Shown here: positions 47,623 to 55,982 of the stretch, piece after piece
How the letters are laid out: each line of letters starts with the position of its first letter
Numbering within the stretch: the first letter of the stretch is position 1
Assembly (NCBI RefSeq): GCF_020884795.1
Contig: NZ_BBZF01000020.1
Span: 164,812 to 228,811 of the forward strand
Length of the DNA: 64,000 nucleotides
Direction of reading: 5' to 3'
Origin: Micromonospora okii
Lineage (GTDB): Bacteria > Actinomycetota > Actinomycetes > Mycobacteriales > Micromonosporaceae
The notes under the pieces: generated by a model
The model's input: the letters and a program-made list of their open reading frames with translations, nothing else
The model's database searches: none
Told to the model about the DNA's origin: nothing
Program-made: the position numbers and the translations under genes

Positions 47623-48945
47623 TCAGTCCCCCTTGCGGGCCGGGGCGCCCGCTGCGCCCGGGAACCAGTAGTCGTCGTTGTCGGCCGGGTCGGTCGGCTT
47701 GTCGGCGGCGTAGCCGATCTCGTTGACCGGCACCAGGCCCGGCTTCAGCGCGGCCAGGGTCTCGCTGGCGCCCGGGTCGGCTTCGAGCTGCGCCAGCCAG
47801 TGCTCGGCGCGGGCCGGCGGGATGCGGCCGTCGCGGACCGCCGCCTGGACGGTGGCCTCGCGCTGCTCGCGGAGCTGCTGGGCGCGGGCCTCCCGGCCGT
47901 CGCGGGCGTCCGCGAGGAGCTGGGCGTGCTGGGCCTCGTCGAGCACCACGGTGCCCGGTGCGGTCTGCGGCGGCGCGGGCCGCTCGGCGAGCGCCGTGTC
48001 GAGGGCCGCCAGGATGGTGGCCTCGTCGGCGTCGTCGGCGACGTGGAGCCGCTGCCGCAGGGTGGTGAGCTGCTCGTCGCTGAACGCCACGGCAGGCCTC
48101 CGTTCCTGGTTGGTGATGGACCCGGGCGCGGTCGCGGCCGGGAGTCGAGGTGCCGGGGCGTTCTGCCGTCCGGCGTGGGCGAAGACCGACAGGTCGAACC
48201 GGTCCTGCGTCTTGTAGGAGTCCCACAGGTCCCAGAAGCTGCCGGAGCCACCCGGGGTGACCTGCTCGCCGGTGGCCGAGCCGTTGTCGGCCTCGGTGGC
48301 GACCCGATCCGCTAGACCGGCGGCGACCGCCTCGTCGGCGGTGTACCAGGTCTCCTCGCGCATCAGTGTCCGCCAGTCCTCCGTCGTGCCGCCGGCGCGG
48401 GCCGCGTACGTCGAGGCGATCGAGTCGGAGGTGCTGGCCAGCATCCGCGCCATCTGCTCCATGTCGGCGGCGTTGCCGACGCAGACCCCCCACGCGTCGT
48501 GGATCATCATCTGCGAGCCGACGCCCATCACGATCTCGTCGCCGGCCATCGCCACTACCGTGCCGGCGCTCGCCGCCAAGCCGTCGACCATCACGGTCAC
48601 CCGGGCCCGGTGCTGGCGCAGCACGTTCGCCATGGCCACGCCCTCGAAGACGTCCCCGCCGGGGCTGTTGAGGTGCAACCGGATCTCGTCGACGTCCAAG
48701 GCGGCGACGTCGCGGACGAAGTCGTCGGCGGTCACACCAAGCCAACCGCCGATGGTGTCGTAGACGTACACGTCGGCGCTGGTCGTCTCGGCCGGCGTGC
48801 CCGGCGGGCCGTCGGCGGGTGCCGCAGCGGCGAGCACCGGACCGACCCGGTACCAGGACCGGTCCGGATCTGCGGGGCCGAGCGCCAACGCCCGCCGGTT
48901 CGTCGCCTGCGACGGCTCCGGGCGGCGCAGGTCGCGCAGCTTCAT
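47623..48945 (-). CDS. ClpP-like head maturation protease with C-terminal scaffold
   Basis: 440 residues from ATG 48945. The S14 ClpP-like domain covers residues 55-230 with HLNSPGGDVFEG, catalytic Ser126 in DGLAASAGT and His149 in MMIHDAW. The remaining 200 residues are helical and charged (LHVADDADEATILAALD, REARAQQLREQREATVQ) and look like a scaffolding part, so protease and scaffold are one protein. Its start overlaps the portal stop. Confidence 0.9.
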   Translation of the reverse strand: MKLRDLRRPEPSQATNRRALALGPADPDRSWYRVGPVLAAAAPADGPPGTPAETTSADVYVYDTIGGWLGVTADDFVRDVAALDVDEIRLHLNSPGGDVFEGVAMANVLRQHRARVTVMVDGLAASAGTVVAMAGDEIVMGVGSQMMIHDAWGVCVGNAADMEQMARMLASTSDSIASTYAARAGGTTEDWRTLMREETWYTADEAVAAGLADRVATEADNGSATGEQVTPGGSGSFWDLWDSYKTQDRFDLSVFAHAGRQNAPAPRLPAATAPGSITNQERRPAVAFSDEQLTTLRQRLHVADDADEATILAALDTALAERPAPPQTAPGTVVLDEAQHAQLLADARDGREARAQQLREQREATVQAAVRDGRIPPARAEHWLAQLEADPGASETLAALKPGLVPVNEIGYAADKPTDPADNDDYWFPGAAGAPARKGD

Positions 48946-50195
48946 CAGCTACTCCCATCGTCGGCCGGCCGTGCCGGCGGCGGGTAGTCCTTCGGCGGCA
49001 ACCCGAACTGCTGCCGGGCGGCTTCCTCGAGGGACCGGTCCGGCAGCAAGATCCCGGCGTCGGCGAGCAGTTTCAGCGCCTGGGCGGTCGCCGCCTGCTT
49101 GGAGCCGATCTCGTCGCACACGATCCGGGGAGCCGGCTCCTCCGTGCCCCAGTTGACGTCGACCAGGTCCTCGACGATGTGCTGGCTGGCCACGTCGGCG
49201 ATCTGTTCGGCGAGGGTCTGCAGCGACATCGTGAAGAAGTCCGCGAACGTGCTGCCCAGCGCCCAGCTACCCGTCTGGGTGCCGAGGTTGAGGAAGTGGG
49301 CCAGGACGGAGCGGCCGATCTGCTCGTCGTGGTAGCGGATTGACGGCAGCGCCTGCGGCAGGTCGCCCTCCACGCCGACGAGCCGCATCTTGGCCCCGTG
49401 TGGGGTCGCCGCCCCGGCCGACTCCCCGGAGCGCCACTGGCGGGCCATCGACGCGCCCTTGGTCAGGTCTGCCTCCCCGGGCGCACCCTCGTACACGGGC
49501 ACTCCCATGCCGTTGCGTTCGATGGTCTGCGCGTCGACCCGCAGCAGCCGGTCTTTCAGCAGCCAGTTCTTGTAGCAGCCGCGTAGCACCGATCGGCCCA
49601 TCCAGTTGCCGCCCTCGCGCTCCAGCACGTACGCCACCAGCCGGTCCACCGGGATCGGCCGCTGCATCCGGCCGACCTTCGACGACGTCTGCGTGATCGA
49701 GGTCAGGCCGCCGTCGTCGGCGACGTCGATCCGCTCGATCGTGCGGGGCATCCGCTCGCCCAGCTTCCGCAGCCGGGCCCGGCCGGCGTCGTCGATGCGG
49801 TACACCTGCTCGAAGAACATGAACCCGAACGGCAGCATCAGCAGCGCCAGGCGCAGGTGCTCCGCCCAGGAGAACCGGTCCCGGGTGCGGGGCAGCGGAC
49901 GCGGCTCCGCACCCAGGATCGGCAGGCCCACGTTGTCGGCGACGAACTCGACGACCTCGTCGCGGGCGCCCGCCGGGTTGATCCGCCACGGCGTGCGGCG
50001 CAGCGGGTACGTCACCGCCCGCAGCACCGACCCGACCTGCGCGTCCTGCGAGCGCATCGCGTCGTACACCTCGACCGAGCGGGGCCACCGCAGCTCCGGC
50101 GTCGGCTCGTCGTCGATCCACTCCATCCAGCCGAGGACCGACGACCGGGCCGCGTAGCCGATCTCGGTCACCGGCGCGGGGACAGGGCTCGTCAC
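48945..50195 (-). CDS. Portal protein, DUF935-like
   Basis: 416 residues from GTG 50195 with AGGTG upstream. The pattern SQDAQVGSVLRAVTYPLRRT, GFMFFEQVYRID, VLRGCYKNWLLKDRLLRVDA, ERNGMGVPVYEG is typical of DUF935-type portals in actinophages. Forms the dodecameric ring at the DNA entry vertex. Located between terminase and protease. Confidence 0.9.
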   Translation of the reverse strand: MTSPVPAPVTEIGYAARSSVLGWMEWIDDEPTPELRWPRSVEVYDAMRSQDAQVGSVLRAVTYPLRRTPWRINPAGARDEVVEFVADNVGLPILGAEPRPLPRTRDRFSWAEHLRLALLMLPFGFMFFEQVYRIDDAGRARLRKLGERMPRTIERIDVADDGGLTSITQTSSKVGRMQRPIPVDRLVAYVLEREGGNWMGRSVLRGCYKNWLLKDRLLRVDAQTIERNGMGVPVYEGAPGEADLTKGASMARQWRSGESAGAATPHGAKMRLVGVEGDLPQALPSIRYHDEQIGRSVLAHFLNLGTQTGSWALGSTFADFFTMSLQTLAEQIADVASQHIVEDLVDVNWGTEEPAPRIVCDEIGSKQAATAQALKLLADAGILLPDRSLEEAARQQFGLPPKDYPPPARPADDGSS

Positions 50196-50209
50196 CGGTC
50201 ACCTCCCGC

Positions 50210-51859
50210 TCAGAACCCGGCCACCGCCAGGTCGCTCGTCTCCGACCAGCCCGCCGTCACGGGGATCGACACCGGCTCGGCCGGCGGCGGCGCGTCCGGG
50301 GCCAGCCCGCCGTCTTCGATCGCCCGCCCCCGGGCGTGGTAGGCCAGCACCGCAGCGACCGCCGCGTCGATCCACAGGCCGTCGCCGCGCTTGGCCAGCT
50401 TCAGGTAGTGCTGGGCCAGCTCCGTTTCCTCGCCCGGGCGCAGCTTCTTGCGGCTGCCCTTGACGATCACGGCGTTCTTCATGTGCTGGGCCAGGGTTTC
50501 CGACCCGTCGTGGGTGATGTCCGCGGCGGCGGTCTGGAACCGCTCGATGGCCTTGTCCATCCGCTGCTCGACGTTCGTCGGGAACTCCAACACCCGGTCG
50601 GGGAACGCCGCCGACCACAGATCCAGGTAGTCCTGCCACCGGTACGGGTCGGCGTACATCAGCACCACCTGGTACGCGCCGAACGCGTCCCGCACCCGCC
50701 GGTCCACGGCGACCCGGTCGACCCGCCAGTCCCGGTCGGCGTTCTGCGGCGACTCCCACACGCCGAGGGTGAACAGCCGCCCGTCGCCCAGCCGGCACGC
50801 GATCAGCGCGGTGGCGTCCCGGTTGCGGGAGCCGTCGAACCCCAGCGTGATCCGGTCCCCGGGGCGTAGCTGGTCCTCGCGGGCCTGCAGATCCCAGTGC
50901 GTCGGATCGACCAGGGCCGCCTGCCCGACGACGATCTCGTTGAGGAAGAACCGGCGCCGGTCCGACTCCATGTGCCGGGCCGAGCGGACCTCGTGGAAGA
51001 TCCGGCCACGGATGTTCACCCAGCCGCCGCGCTCCCGCGCCGAATCGCCGTACTGCCGCAGCAGCTCCGCGTACAGCGCCTCGTCGTCGGTCAGCGACTC
51101 CACCCGCTGCGGCTCGACCGTGTCGACGTACACCCGCTCGTCGCCGGCCTCGGCGGTGACCTGCGCCTCCGAGCCCTCCGTCGGGTCCCAGGCGTTCGTC
51201 AGCTCCAGCCACCGGCCGTCCATGCCGGCCACGTTGCGCTTCACCGCCCCGGCGACCTTGCGGAACCCGCCCTGCAGGGTGAACAGGTGCGACTCCGTCA
51301 ACGTCACGAACGTCATCGGCGCACCAAGACGCGCCCGCGCCGACGTGGTCACCGGCTCGATGCGCCCACCGGAGGGCAACTCCACCCGGGTCTGCCCGGC
51401 GTCCATGCCCGGCAGGTCCACCAGCGGGCCGCCCCGCAGCATCGACAGCAGAGGCCGCCACGTGTTGTCGGTCTGGTCCTCGGCCGTGCCCAGGCACACG
51501 ATCAGCGGCGACGGGTACGGCGACCCGACCGGGTCGCCGGCGGCGTTCCACCCGTCGAAGCGGGTCGGCCCCAGCGCCTCGGCCAGGATGATGGCCGCAC
51601 CGAACGGGTCCTTGCCCCACTTCTGCGACCGGCGCAACTGCCCGCCGACGTAGCGGAGGGCGTCCGGGGCCGGCCAGGGGCCCGCGTGCGGGTACAGCCG
51701 GTAGAAGTGGACCAGGAACGTCCACATCTCGTCGGTCAGCCGGTACGGCGCACCCATCCGGTAGCCGTCCGGGACGACGCAGTGCTCCTCGATCCACTCC
51801 CCGACGTCGTACCCGAGCGTGGGGAACTCACCCGGCTCGCTGGGTCCACGCCAGGGCAT
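50210..51859 (-). CDS. Terminase large subunit
   Basis: 549 residues from ATG 51859. ATPase part: a deviant Walker A in LRRSQKWGKDPFGAA (about residue 80), followed by PLIVCLGTAEDQTDN. Nuclease part: GFDGSRNRDATALIA supplies the first Asp, and LWIDAAVAAVLAYHARG the last. Packages DNA into the prohead and cuts it. Overlaps the small subunit gene by one base (ATGA-type junction). Confidence 0.92.
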   Translation of the reverse strand: MPWRGPSEPGEFPTLGYDVGEWIEEHCVVPDGYRMGAPYRLTDEMWTFLVHFYRLYPHAGPWPAPDALRYVGGQLRRSQKWGKDPFGAAIILAEALGPTRFDGWNAAGDPVGSPYPSPLIVCLGTAEDQTDNTWRPLLSMLRGGPLVDLPGMDAGQTRVELPSGGRIEPVTTSARARLGAPMTFVTLTESHLFTLQGGFRKVAGAVKRNVAGMDGRWLELTNAWDPTEGSEAQVTAEAGDERVYVDTVEPQRVESLTDDEALYAELLRQYGDSARERGGWVNIRGRIFHEVRSARHMESDRRRFFLNEIVVGQAALVDPTHWDLQAREDQLRPGDRITLGFDGSRNRDATALIACRLGDGRLFTLGVWESPQNADRDWRVDRVAVDRRVRDAFGAYQVVLMYADPYRWQDYLDLWSAAFPDRVLEFPTNVEQRMDKAIERFQTAAADITHDGSETLAQHMKNAVIVKGSRKKLRPGEETELAQHYLKLAKRGDGLWIDAAVAAVLAYHARGRAIEDGGLAPDAPPPAEPVSIPVTAGWSETSDLAVAGF

Positions 51860-52446
51860 CAGCCGACCGCCTTGATCCGCCCGCGCGCCGTACCGGCCGC
51901 CCGCTCCTGCCGCTTCTCGGCCACCTCATCGGCGGCGACCCGCCACCGCAGCCGCAGCATCGCCATCGGCGACAGGCCCAGCCGGTCCGACCACTGCCGG
52001 GCTTCCTTCGCCGCGTCCAGGTCACCCAGCTCGGCCAGGACCTTGTGCCGCACGTACTGGGCGACGTCGCGGGTCCAGCCGAGTCGCTCCCACTCCACCG
52101 CCTGCGGCAGCGCCCACAGGTCCTTCCACAGCGACGACTCCAGCTTGCGCTGCTGCCGTAGCTGCGCGTCCAGGATCGCCAGCTTCTCTCGGGCCGCGTC
52201 GAGCTTGCGCTCCAGGCCGCCGGCCTTCGCCGTGCCCTCCGCGTCGGCCAGGTCGAACTCCAACCCGGCGACCTTCGCCGCCGCCAGCTTCTTGCGGGTC
52301 GTGAGCACCACGTCGGGCGTCAACGGCCACCGTGGCGGCGCACCGGAGCGGCCCTCAGACGGCAGGCTCGTCATCGCCACCGTGGCGTTACGGCGTACCC
52401 GGGTGCCCGGGTCCTTCGGTGGGGGGCCCATTCCTGCCACAGCCAA
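51859..52446 (-). CDS. Terminase small subunit
   Basis: 195 residues in the longest reading; the start may be a few codons later. Front part is loop-like; the middle has a long coiled coil (LERKLDAAREKLAILDAQL), and the end contains ARQWSDRLGLSPMAMLRLRW, a phage small-terminase helix pair. Directly upstream of the large subunit. Expected to bind the packaging start (cos or pac), probably in the palindromic region just upstream. Confidence 0.8.
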   Translation of the reverse strand: MAVAGMGPPPKDPGTRVRRNATVAMTSLPSEGRSGAPPRWPLTPDVVLTTRKKLAAAKVAGLEFDLADAEGTAKAGGLERKLDAAREKLAILDAQLRQQRKLESSLWKDLWALPQAVEWERLGWTRDVAQYVRHKVLAELGDLDAAKEARQWSDRLGLSPMAMLRLRWRVAADEVAEKRQERAAGTARGRIKAVG

Positions 52447-52635
52447 CCACCTCCCGCGTGCTACTTTCCGTCACATTCGGTCGGGTTTGGGCGCATGCAT
52501 ATGCATGCTGTCGGTCCCCAGACCCGTACAGATTTCTAGCTGGCTGCCCCGGGGGTCCGGCATAATCGGACATCCTGGATTTTTTGAGCATGCATATGCG
52601 CCGCCCGGCTGCATACCTATGCAGAGCGGCATAAC
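52447..52635 (-). promoter_or_regulatory. GCATATGC-type palindromes between terminase and HNH genes
   Basis: GCATGCATATGCATGC (52493-52508) is a perfect 16-base palindrome. GCATGCATATGCGC lies at 52588-52601, and CTGCATA/TATGCAG forms an inverted repeat around 52609-52625. The stretch is much richer in AT than its surroundings. It could hold the late promoter, small-terminase sites or the cohesive-end site; both neighbours (terminase, HNH) belong to the packaging machinery. Confidence 0.6.
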
Positions 52636-52992
52636 TCAGCGTGACATTGGGGGCGGCGGTGAGGTCGCGTCGGCGTTCCCTCGAACCTGGTTGCAGCGTA
52701 CACCGCACGTCCCACACGGCTCGGTGCCGTGTGCCGGCCGCAGGTTGGACACCGCACTGGTCCCGCCCTTCGACTTCGGGATCACGTCGTCGGCCTGGTC
52801 CGCCCCGTCGTGCCCGCACAGCCAGCACACCGTCGACTTGCCGAGCACGATGGCGCGGTTGCGTTCGTGCTCTGTGGTGTAGCCGCGCTGCCGGGCGGTG
52901 GGCCGCGCCCGCGCCCTGTTCCGGGCCAGCCGGCACGGCTCGCACCTGGTGGCGTTGCACGGCCTGCCGCAGTCGAGACACGGCTTGGCCAT
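52636..52992 (-). CDS. HNH endonuclease beside terminase
   Basis: 118 residues from ATG 52992 with GGAGGT upstream. CLDCGRPCNATRCEPC is a zinc knuckle, and the HNH core runs CWLCGHDGADQADDVIP, SNLRPAHGTEPCGTC. HNH proteins next to terminase genes are known to assist cos cleavage in many phages. The next gene leftward is the small terminase, after a palindromic gap. Confidence 0.88.
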   Translation of the reverse strand: MAKPCLDCGRPCNATRCEPCRLARNRARARPTARQRGYTTEHERNRAIVLGKSTVCWLCGHDGADQADDVIPKSKGGTSAVSNLRPAHGTEPCGTCGVRCNQVRGNADATSPPPPMSR

Positions 52993-53157
52993 CGTCACCT
53001 CCGGCGGGTGGGTGCGGGCCGGCCGGCCACCACAGCGACCGGCCCGCTCTCCACCGCCCCCGAGCGTGGTCTGGATACGCGACAGCCCGGCGGCGCTGGG
53101 CGCTCTACCGGGCTGCGGGCAGACCTCGCCTACGAGGTCCGTGAACAAATCATGCGT

Positions 53158-53376
53158 CTACGCGGCGGCAAGGTCAAGTCGGCGGGGCCGTCCGCGCGTC
53201 GAGGTGCGGGTGGCCAGCTCGATGGCGGCGGCCTCGTCGAGGGGGCTGTGGCCGGCCACGGTGGTGAGGCCCTTGCGGTCGCGCCAGCGGCGGACCATGC
53301 CGGGCGTGACGTCGGGGCCGAGCCGGGCGGCGAGCTGCTCGGGCGTGCCCCACTCCCGGCCGTCGACCCGGATCAC
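53158..53376 (-). CDS. Small HTH (MerR/excisionase-like) protein
   Basis: 72 residues from GTG 53376, whose GTGA overlaps the previous stop. WGTPEQLAARLGPDVTPGMV then RRWRDRKGL is a winged-helix MerR/Xis-like motif; the tail RGRPRRLDLAAA is basic. It might regulate late genes or act as excisionase, but no integrase is nearby. Confidence 0.7.
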   Translation of the reverse strand: MIRVDGREWGTPEQLAARLGPDVTPGMVRRWRDRKGLTTVAGHSPLDEAAAIELATRTSTRGRPRRLDLAAA

Positions 53377-53849
53377 GCCCGCCACTCCTCGCGGTATCCG
53401 GGCCGGTCGGCGTACGGCAGGGCGATCAGGCGCACCGTGAGGCAAGGGAACCCGTGGCTCACGTGCGAGTCCTCATCGCGCTGCGCGTCCGGGTACCAGT
53501 CGGAGCATCGCGTGCAGATCCACAAGGGGACGCGGGCAACCTTCACGCCTTCGGCGTTGGTCCGCTCCTCCACAACGTCGGCGCGGTCCGTGACCTCTGC
53601 GGACGTGACCCAGATGAAGCCGGATTGGCCTCTGGCATGTTCGTCGAGGATGCGCCGCTTCGCGTCCACCTCGGCCAGCGCGCGGGCCGGGTCGAGCGCC
53701 AGGTCCACGAACGGCCGGGCGTCGTCGTCGATGAAGTCGAAGTAGTACGGCTTGTAGGGCCCCTCGACGGCTCTGGCTGCCTGCTCGTCGTCGTCGAGCT
53801 GCTGCCGGAGCCAGGTGAGCAGGTCTTCCACGGTTCGATTGTCCCTCAC
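53373..53849 (-). CDS. DUF6221 family protein
   Basis: 158 residues from GTG 53849. VEDLLTWLRQQLDDDEQAAR, LDPARALAEVDAKRRILDEH, a CTRCSDWYP zinc half-site and the end PCLTVRLIALPYADRPGY are exactly the DUF6221 pattern. This family is common in Streptomyces and actinophage genomes; role unknown. Confidence 0.85.
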   Translation of the reverse strand: MRDNRTVEDLLTWLRQQLDDDEQAARAVEGPYKPYYFDFIDDDARPFVDLALDPARALAEVDAKRRILDEHARGQSGFIWVTSAEVTDRADVVEERTNAEGVKVARVPLWICTRCSDWYPDAQRDEDSHVSHGFPCLTVRLIALPYADRPGYREEWRA

Positions 53850-54139
53850 TGGTCGAGCGGCACCCGTTTCTGCCTGTTATCTGGTTCCGGCCCGGGATGG
53901 CGGGTCGGTGCGGCCCCCGCGACCGCACCGGGATCGGGTCCGTCGGCGTCGCTGATCGCCTCGGCGAGGCTGATCCGCTCGGCGACGGGTACGGCGGGCA
54001 TCCGGGGGTCGTGGCGGATGAGCACGATGGCCCATCCCCGTCCGGCGGCGAGGGCGCGGAACCGGCCGCCGCCGCCCCACAGGTTCGACAGGACGGCGAT
54101 GCGGCGGATGGGGGTCCAGCCGAGGGCGAGGCGCAGCAT
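53846..54139 (-). CDS. Hypothetical phage protein
   Basis: 97 residues from ATG 54139. A short basic front (LRLALGWTPIRRIAVLSNLW) and a Pro-rich end. Overlaps both neighbours by one to four bases, so it belongs to the same translational run. No domain known. Confidence 0.6.
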   Translation of the reverse strand: MLRLALGWTPIRRIAVLSNLWGGGGRFRALAAGRGWAIVLIRHDPRMPAVPVAERISLAEAISDADGPDPGAVAGAAPTRHPGPEPDNRQKRVPLDQ

Positions 54140-54735
54140 CAGGCCACCCCCGCGACCGCACCGAGCACCAGGGCGCGGGGCCAGATGCCGGCGCACGCGG
54201 CGCACATCACGGCCCGGTCCGGCTCGGGGCCGCACGTGGTGACCTCGAGGCGGCGCTGCCCGCAGCCGGGGGCGGGGCAGGGCACGCCGACGAGCGGGGT
54301 GCGGGCGGGTCCGATGCGGAGGGTGCGGCGGGCGACCTCGTCGAGCCGGCGGAGGGCCTGGGCGGTGCGCTCGGCGGCGAGCGGGCTCATGGCGGGGATG
54401 GCGCGGCGGATTCGGGTGACCGGGTCCATGCCGGGCGCTCCGGGCAGGAGGCCGGCGATGGGGTCCAGGGCGCGCAGCAGGTCGCCGAGGGCCTGCGCGT
54501 GCGGGTCGGGCCGCCCGGGGGCCCATGCGCCGAGGGCGGCGTCGGCGGTGGGGTCGCCGTGGCCGCCGAGGCCGTGCCGGCGGCCGAACACCTGGGAGGG
54601 GATGGCGATGTCGCCGGAGCGGTCGCCGTCAACGGCGGCGGCGATGGCGGCCTTGGCGGCGGTTTCGAGGGCGGCCAGCGCCGCCTGGAGGGACCAGGCG
54701 GCGGCGGTCGCGGCGAGGTGGTGCGGGGTGGTCAC
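54139..54735 (-). CDS. Hypothetical phage protein with C-terminal zinc ribbon
   Basis: 198 residues from GTG 54735 with GGAG upstream. Mostly Ala-rich helices; the end has CPAPGCGQRRLEV and CAACAGIW, a four-Cys zinc ribbon. Lies just after the methyltransferase gene. Zinc ribbons of this sort often bind nucleic acid; nothing more can be said. Confidence 0.68.
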   Translation of the reverse strand: MTTPHHLAATAAAWSLQAALAALETAAKAAIAAAVDGDRSGDIAIPSQVFGRRHGLGGHGDPTADAALGAWAPGRPDPHAQALGDLLRALDPIAGLLPGAPGMDPVTRIRRAIPAMSPLAAERTAQALRRLDEVARRTLRIGPARTPLVGVPCPAPGCGQRRLEVTTCGPEPDRAVMCAACAGIWPRALVLGAVAGVA

Positions 54736-54743
54736 GGGGCTCC

Positions 54744-55520
54744 TCAGGCGATGCGGGCGACGTCGAAGAGGTCGGTCTGGGTGTCGACCTGTCGGGGTTG
54801 GATGCCGGCGAGACGACGGGCGGCCAGCTCGGCGTAGTGGTGGGACAGCTCGATCCCGATGAACCGCCGTCCCTCGCGGAGCGCGGCCAGGCCGGTGGTA
54901 CCCGATCCCGCGAACGGGTCGAGGACCACGCCGTCCACGGGGGCAGCACGGACCAAGTCGCGGAGCACAGCGACCGGCTTCTCCGTCTGGTGCATCCGGT
55001 CTGCACCTCGCAGCGGCGAGACGTGCCAGAAGCCCGGCAGGGTCTCGCCTTCCAGCGGCCGTGCTCCGGCGGTACCCCAGACGTAGAACTCGCAGGCGGC
55101 GGCGGGACGGCCTTGTTGAGGGCGGGCGTTGGGCTTGGCCCAGGCGGCGATGCCCCGCCACACCCACCCTCCGGCTTGGATGGCATCGGTGACGGTGGGA
55201 AGTTGCCGCCAGTCGGTGGCGACGGCGATCAGGGAGCCGGGGCGGGCGATGCGGTGGCATTCGCCGAGCCAGAGGGCGCACCAGTAGCCGAATGATCGTT
55301 GGTCGCGGTTGTCGCCGGTGAAGTCCTGTTGGGTGTGCACTTCGCTGCGGAGGTACTTGGATCCGGTGCTGGCGGAGCGGTCGCCTCGGTACTGGCCGCC
55401 AGAGGAGTAGGGCGGGTCGGTGATGACGGCGTCGACGGATGCGTCGGGAAGGTTGCGGAGGGCGGCGAGGGCGTCGCCTTGGTAGAGGGTGGTCCGCTCG
55501 TCGGAGTAGTGCGGGGTCAT
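54744..55520 (-). CDS. DNA methyltransferase (N-4/N-6, DPPY type)
   Basis: 258 residues from ATG 55520; TGGAGG lies upstream and makes the TTG at 55532 unlikely. Motif IV DPPYSSGG is at residues 35-42 and motif I DPFAGSGTTG near 205, an order of the beta class. Likely modifies adenine or cytosine in a short site and shields phage DNA from host restriction. No matching restriction enzyme is adjacent, so it is an orphan. Confidence 0.9.
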   Translation of the reverse strand: MTPHYSDERTTLYQGDALAALRNLPDASVDAVITDPPYSSGGQYRGDRSASTGSKYLRSEVHTQQDFTGDNRDQRSFGYWCALWLGECHRIARPGSLIAVATDWRQLPTVTDAIQAGGWVWRGIAAWAKPNARPQQGRPAAACEFYVWGTAGARPLEGETLPGFWHVSPLRGADRMHQTEKPVAVLRDLVRAAPVDGVVLDPFAGSGTTGLAALREGRRFIGIELSHHYAELAARRLAGIQPRQVDTQTDLFDVARIA

Positions 55521-55596
55521 TGGGTCCTCCAAGCGGCGGCCTCCGGGCCGGGGGCCGCCCCCACCACCACGGCGGGGGCGGCCAGGTCGGGGCGGG

Positions 55597-55980
55597 TCAC
55601 GCGGGCGCTCCGGGGAGGGTCACGCCGAGGGCGGGCGCGATGTCGCGCATGGTCGGGCAGGGCCATGTCTTGCGGTCCTCCCGGCAGCGGCCGGTGTCCT
55701 CGTTGGGCATGTGCCGGTTCATGACGTCGCCGAGGGCGCGGAGGTAGTCGCGGGCGTCGGTGAGGGCCGTATATCCGGCGACGGCGGCGGTCTGGGCGGC
55801 CACCGCTCGGCCCTCCCGCGTGCTGGCCGGCTTGGTGGCGGCGAGCACGGCGTCCCGAACGGCGCGTACCTCGGCGGCCTGCGCCGGCGGCGTCCAGCGC
55901 ATCGCGCCGTCGAGGCCGGGAGCCGCCCCCGCGCCGTCGAGGGTGAGGACGACGTGGTTCGTCGTGGTGGGGGCGGTCAT
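55597..55980 (-). CDS. Hypothetical phage protein
   Basis: 127 residues from ATG 55980. A helical middle (AAQTAAVAGYTALTDARDYL) and a Cys-containing end (GRCREDRKTWPCPTMRDIA). The WPCPTMR stretch resembles ends of other actinophage DUFs. Located three bases after the coiled-coil gene. Function unknown. Confidence 0.65.
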   Translation of the reverse strand: MTAPTTTNHVVLTLDGAGAAPGLDGAMRWTPPAQAAEVRAVRDAVLAATKPASTREGRAVAAQTAAVAGYTALTDARDYLRALGDVMNRHMPNEDTGRCREDRKTWPCPTMRDIAPALGVTLPGAPA

Positions 55981-55982
55981 GG

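Noticed and set aside
53158-53376. Excisionase working with an integrase in this window
   Set aside because: The HTH fold is suitable but no integrase is present between 22 and 64 kb, so the label was not used.
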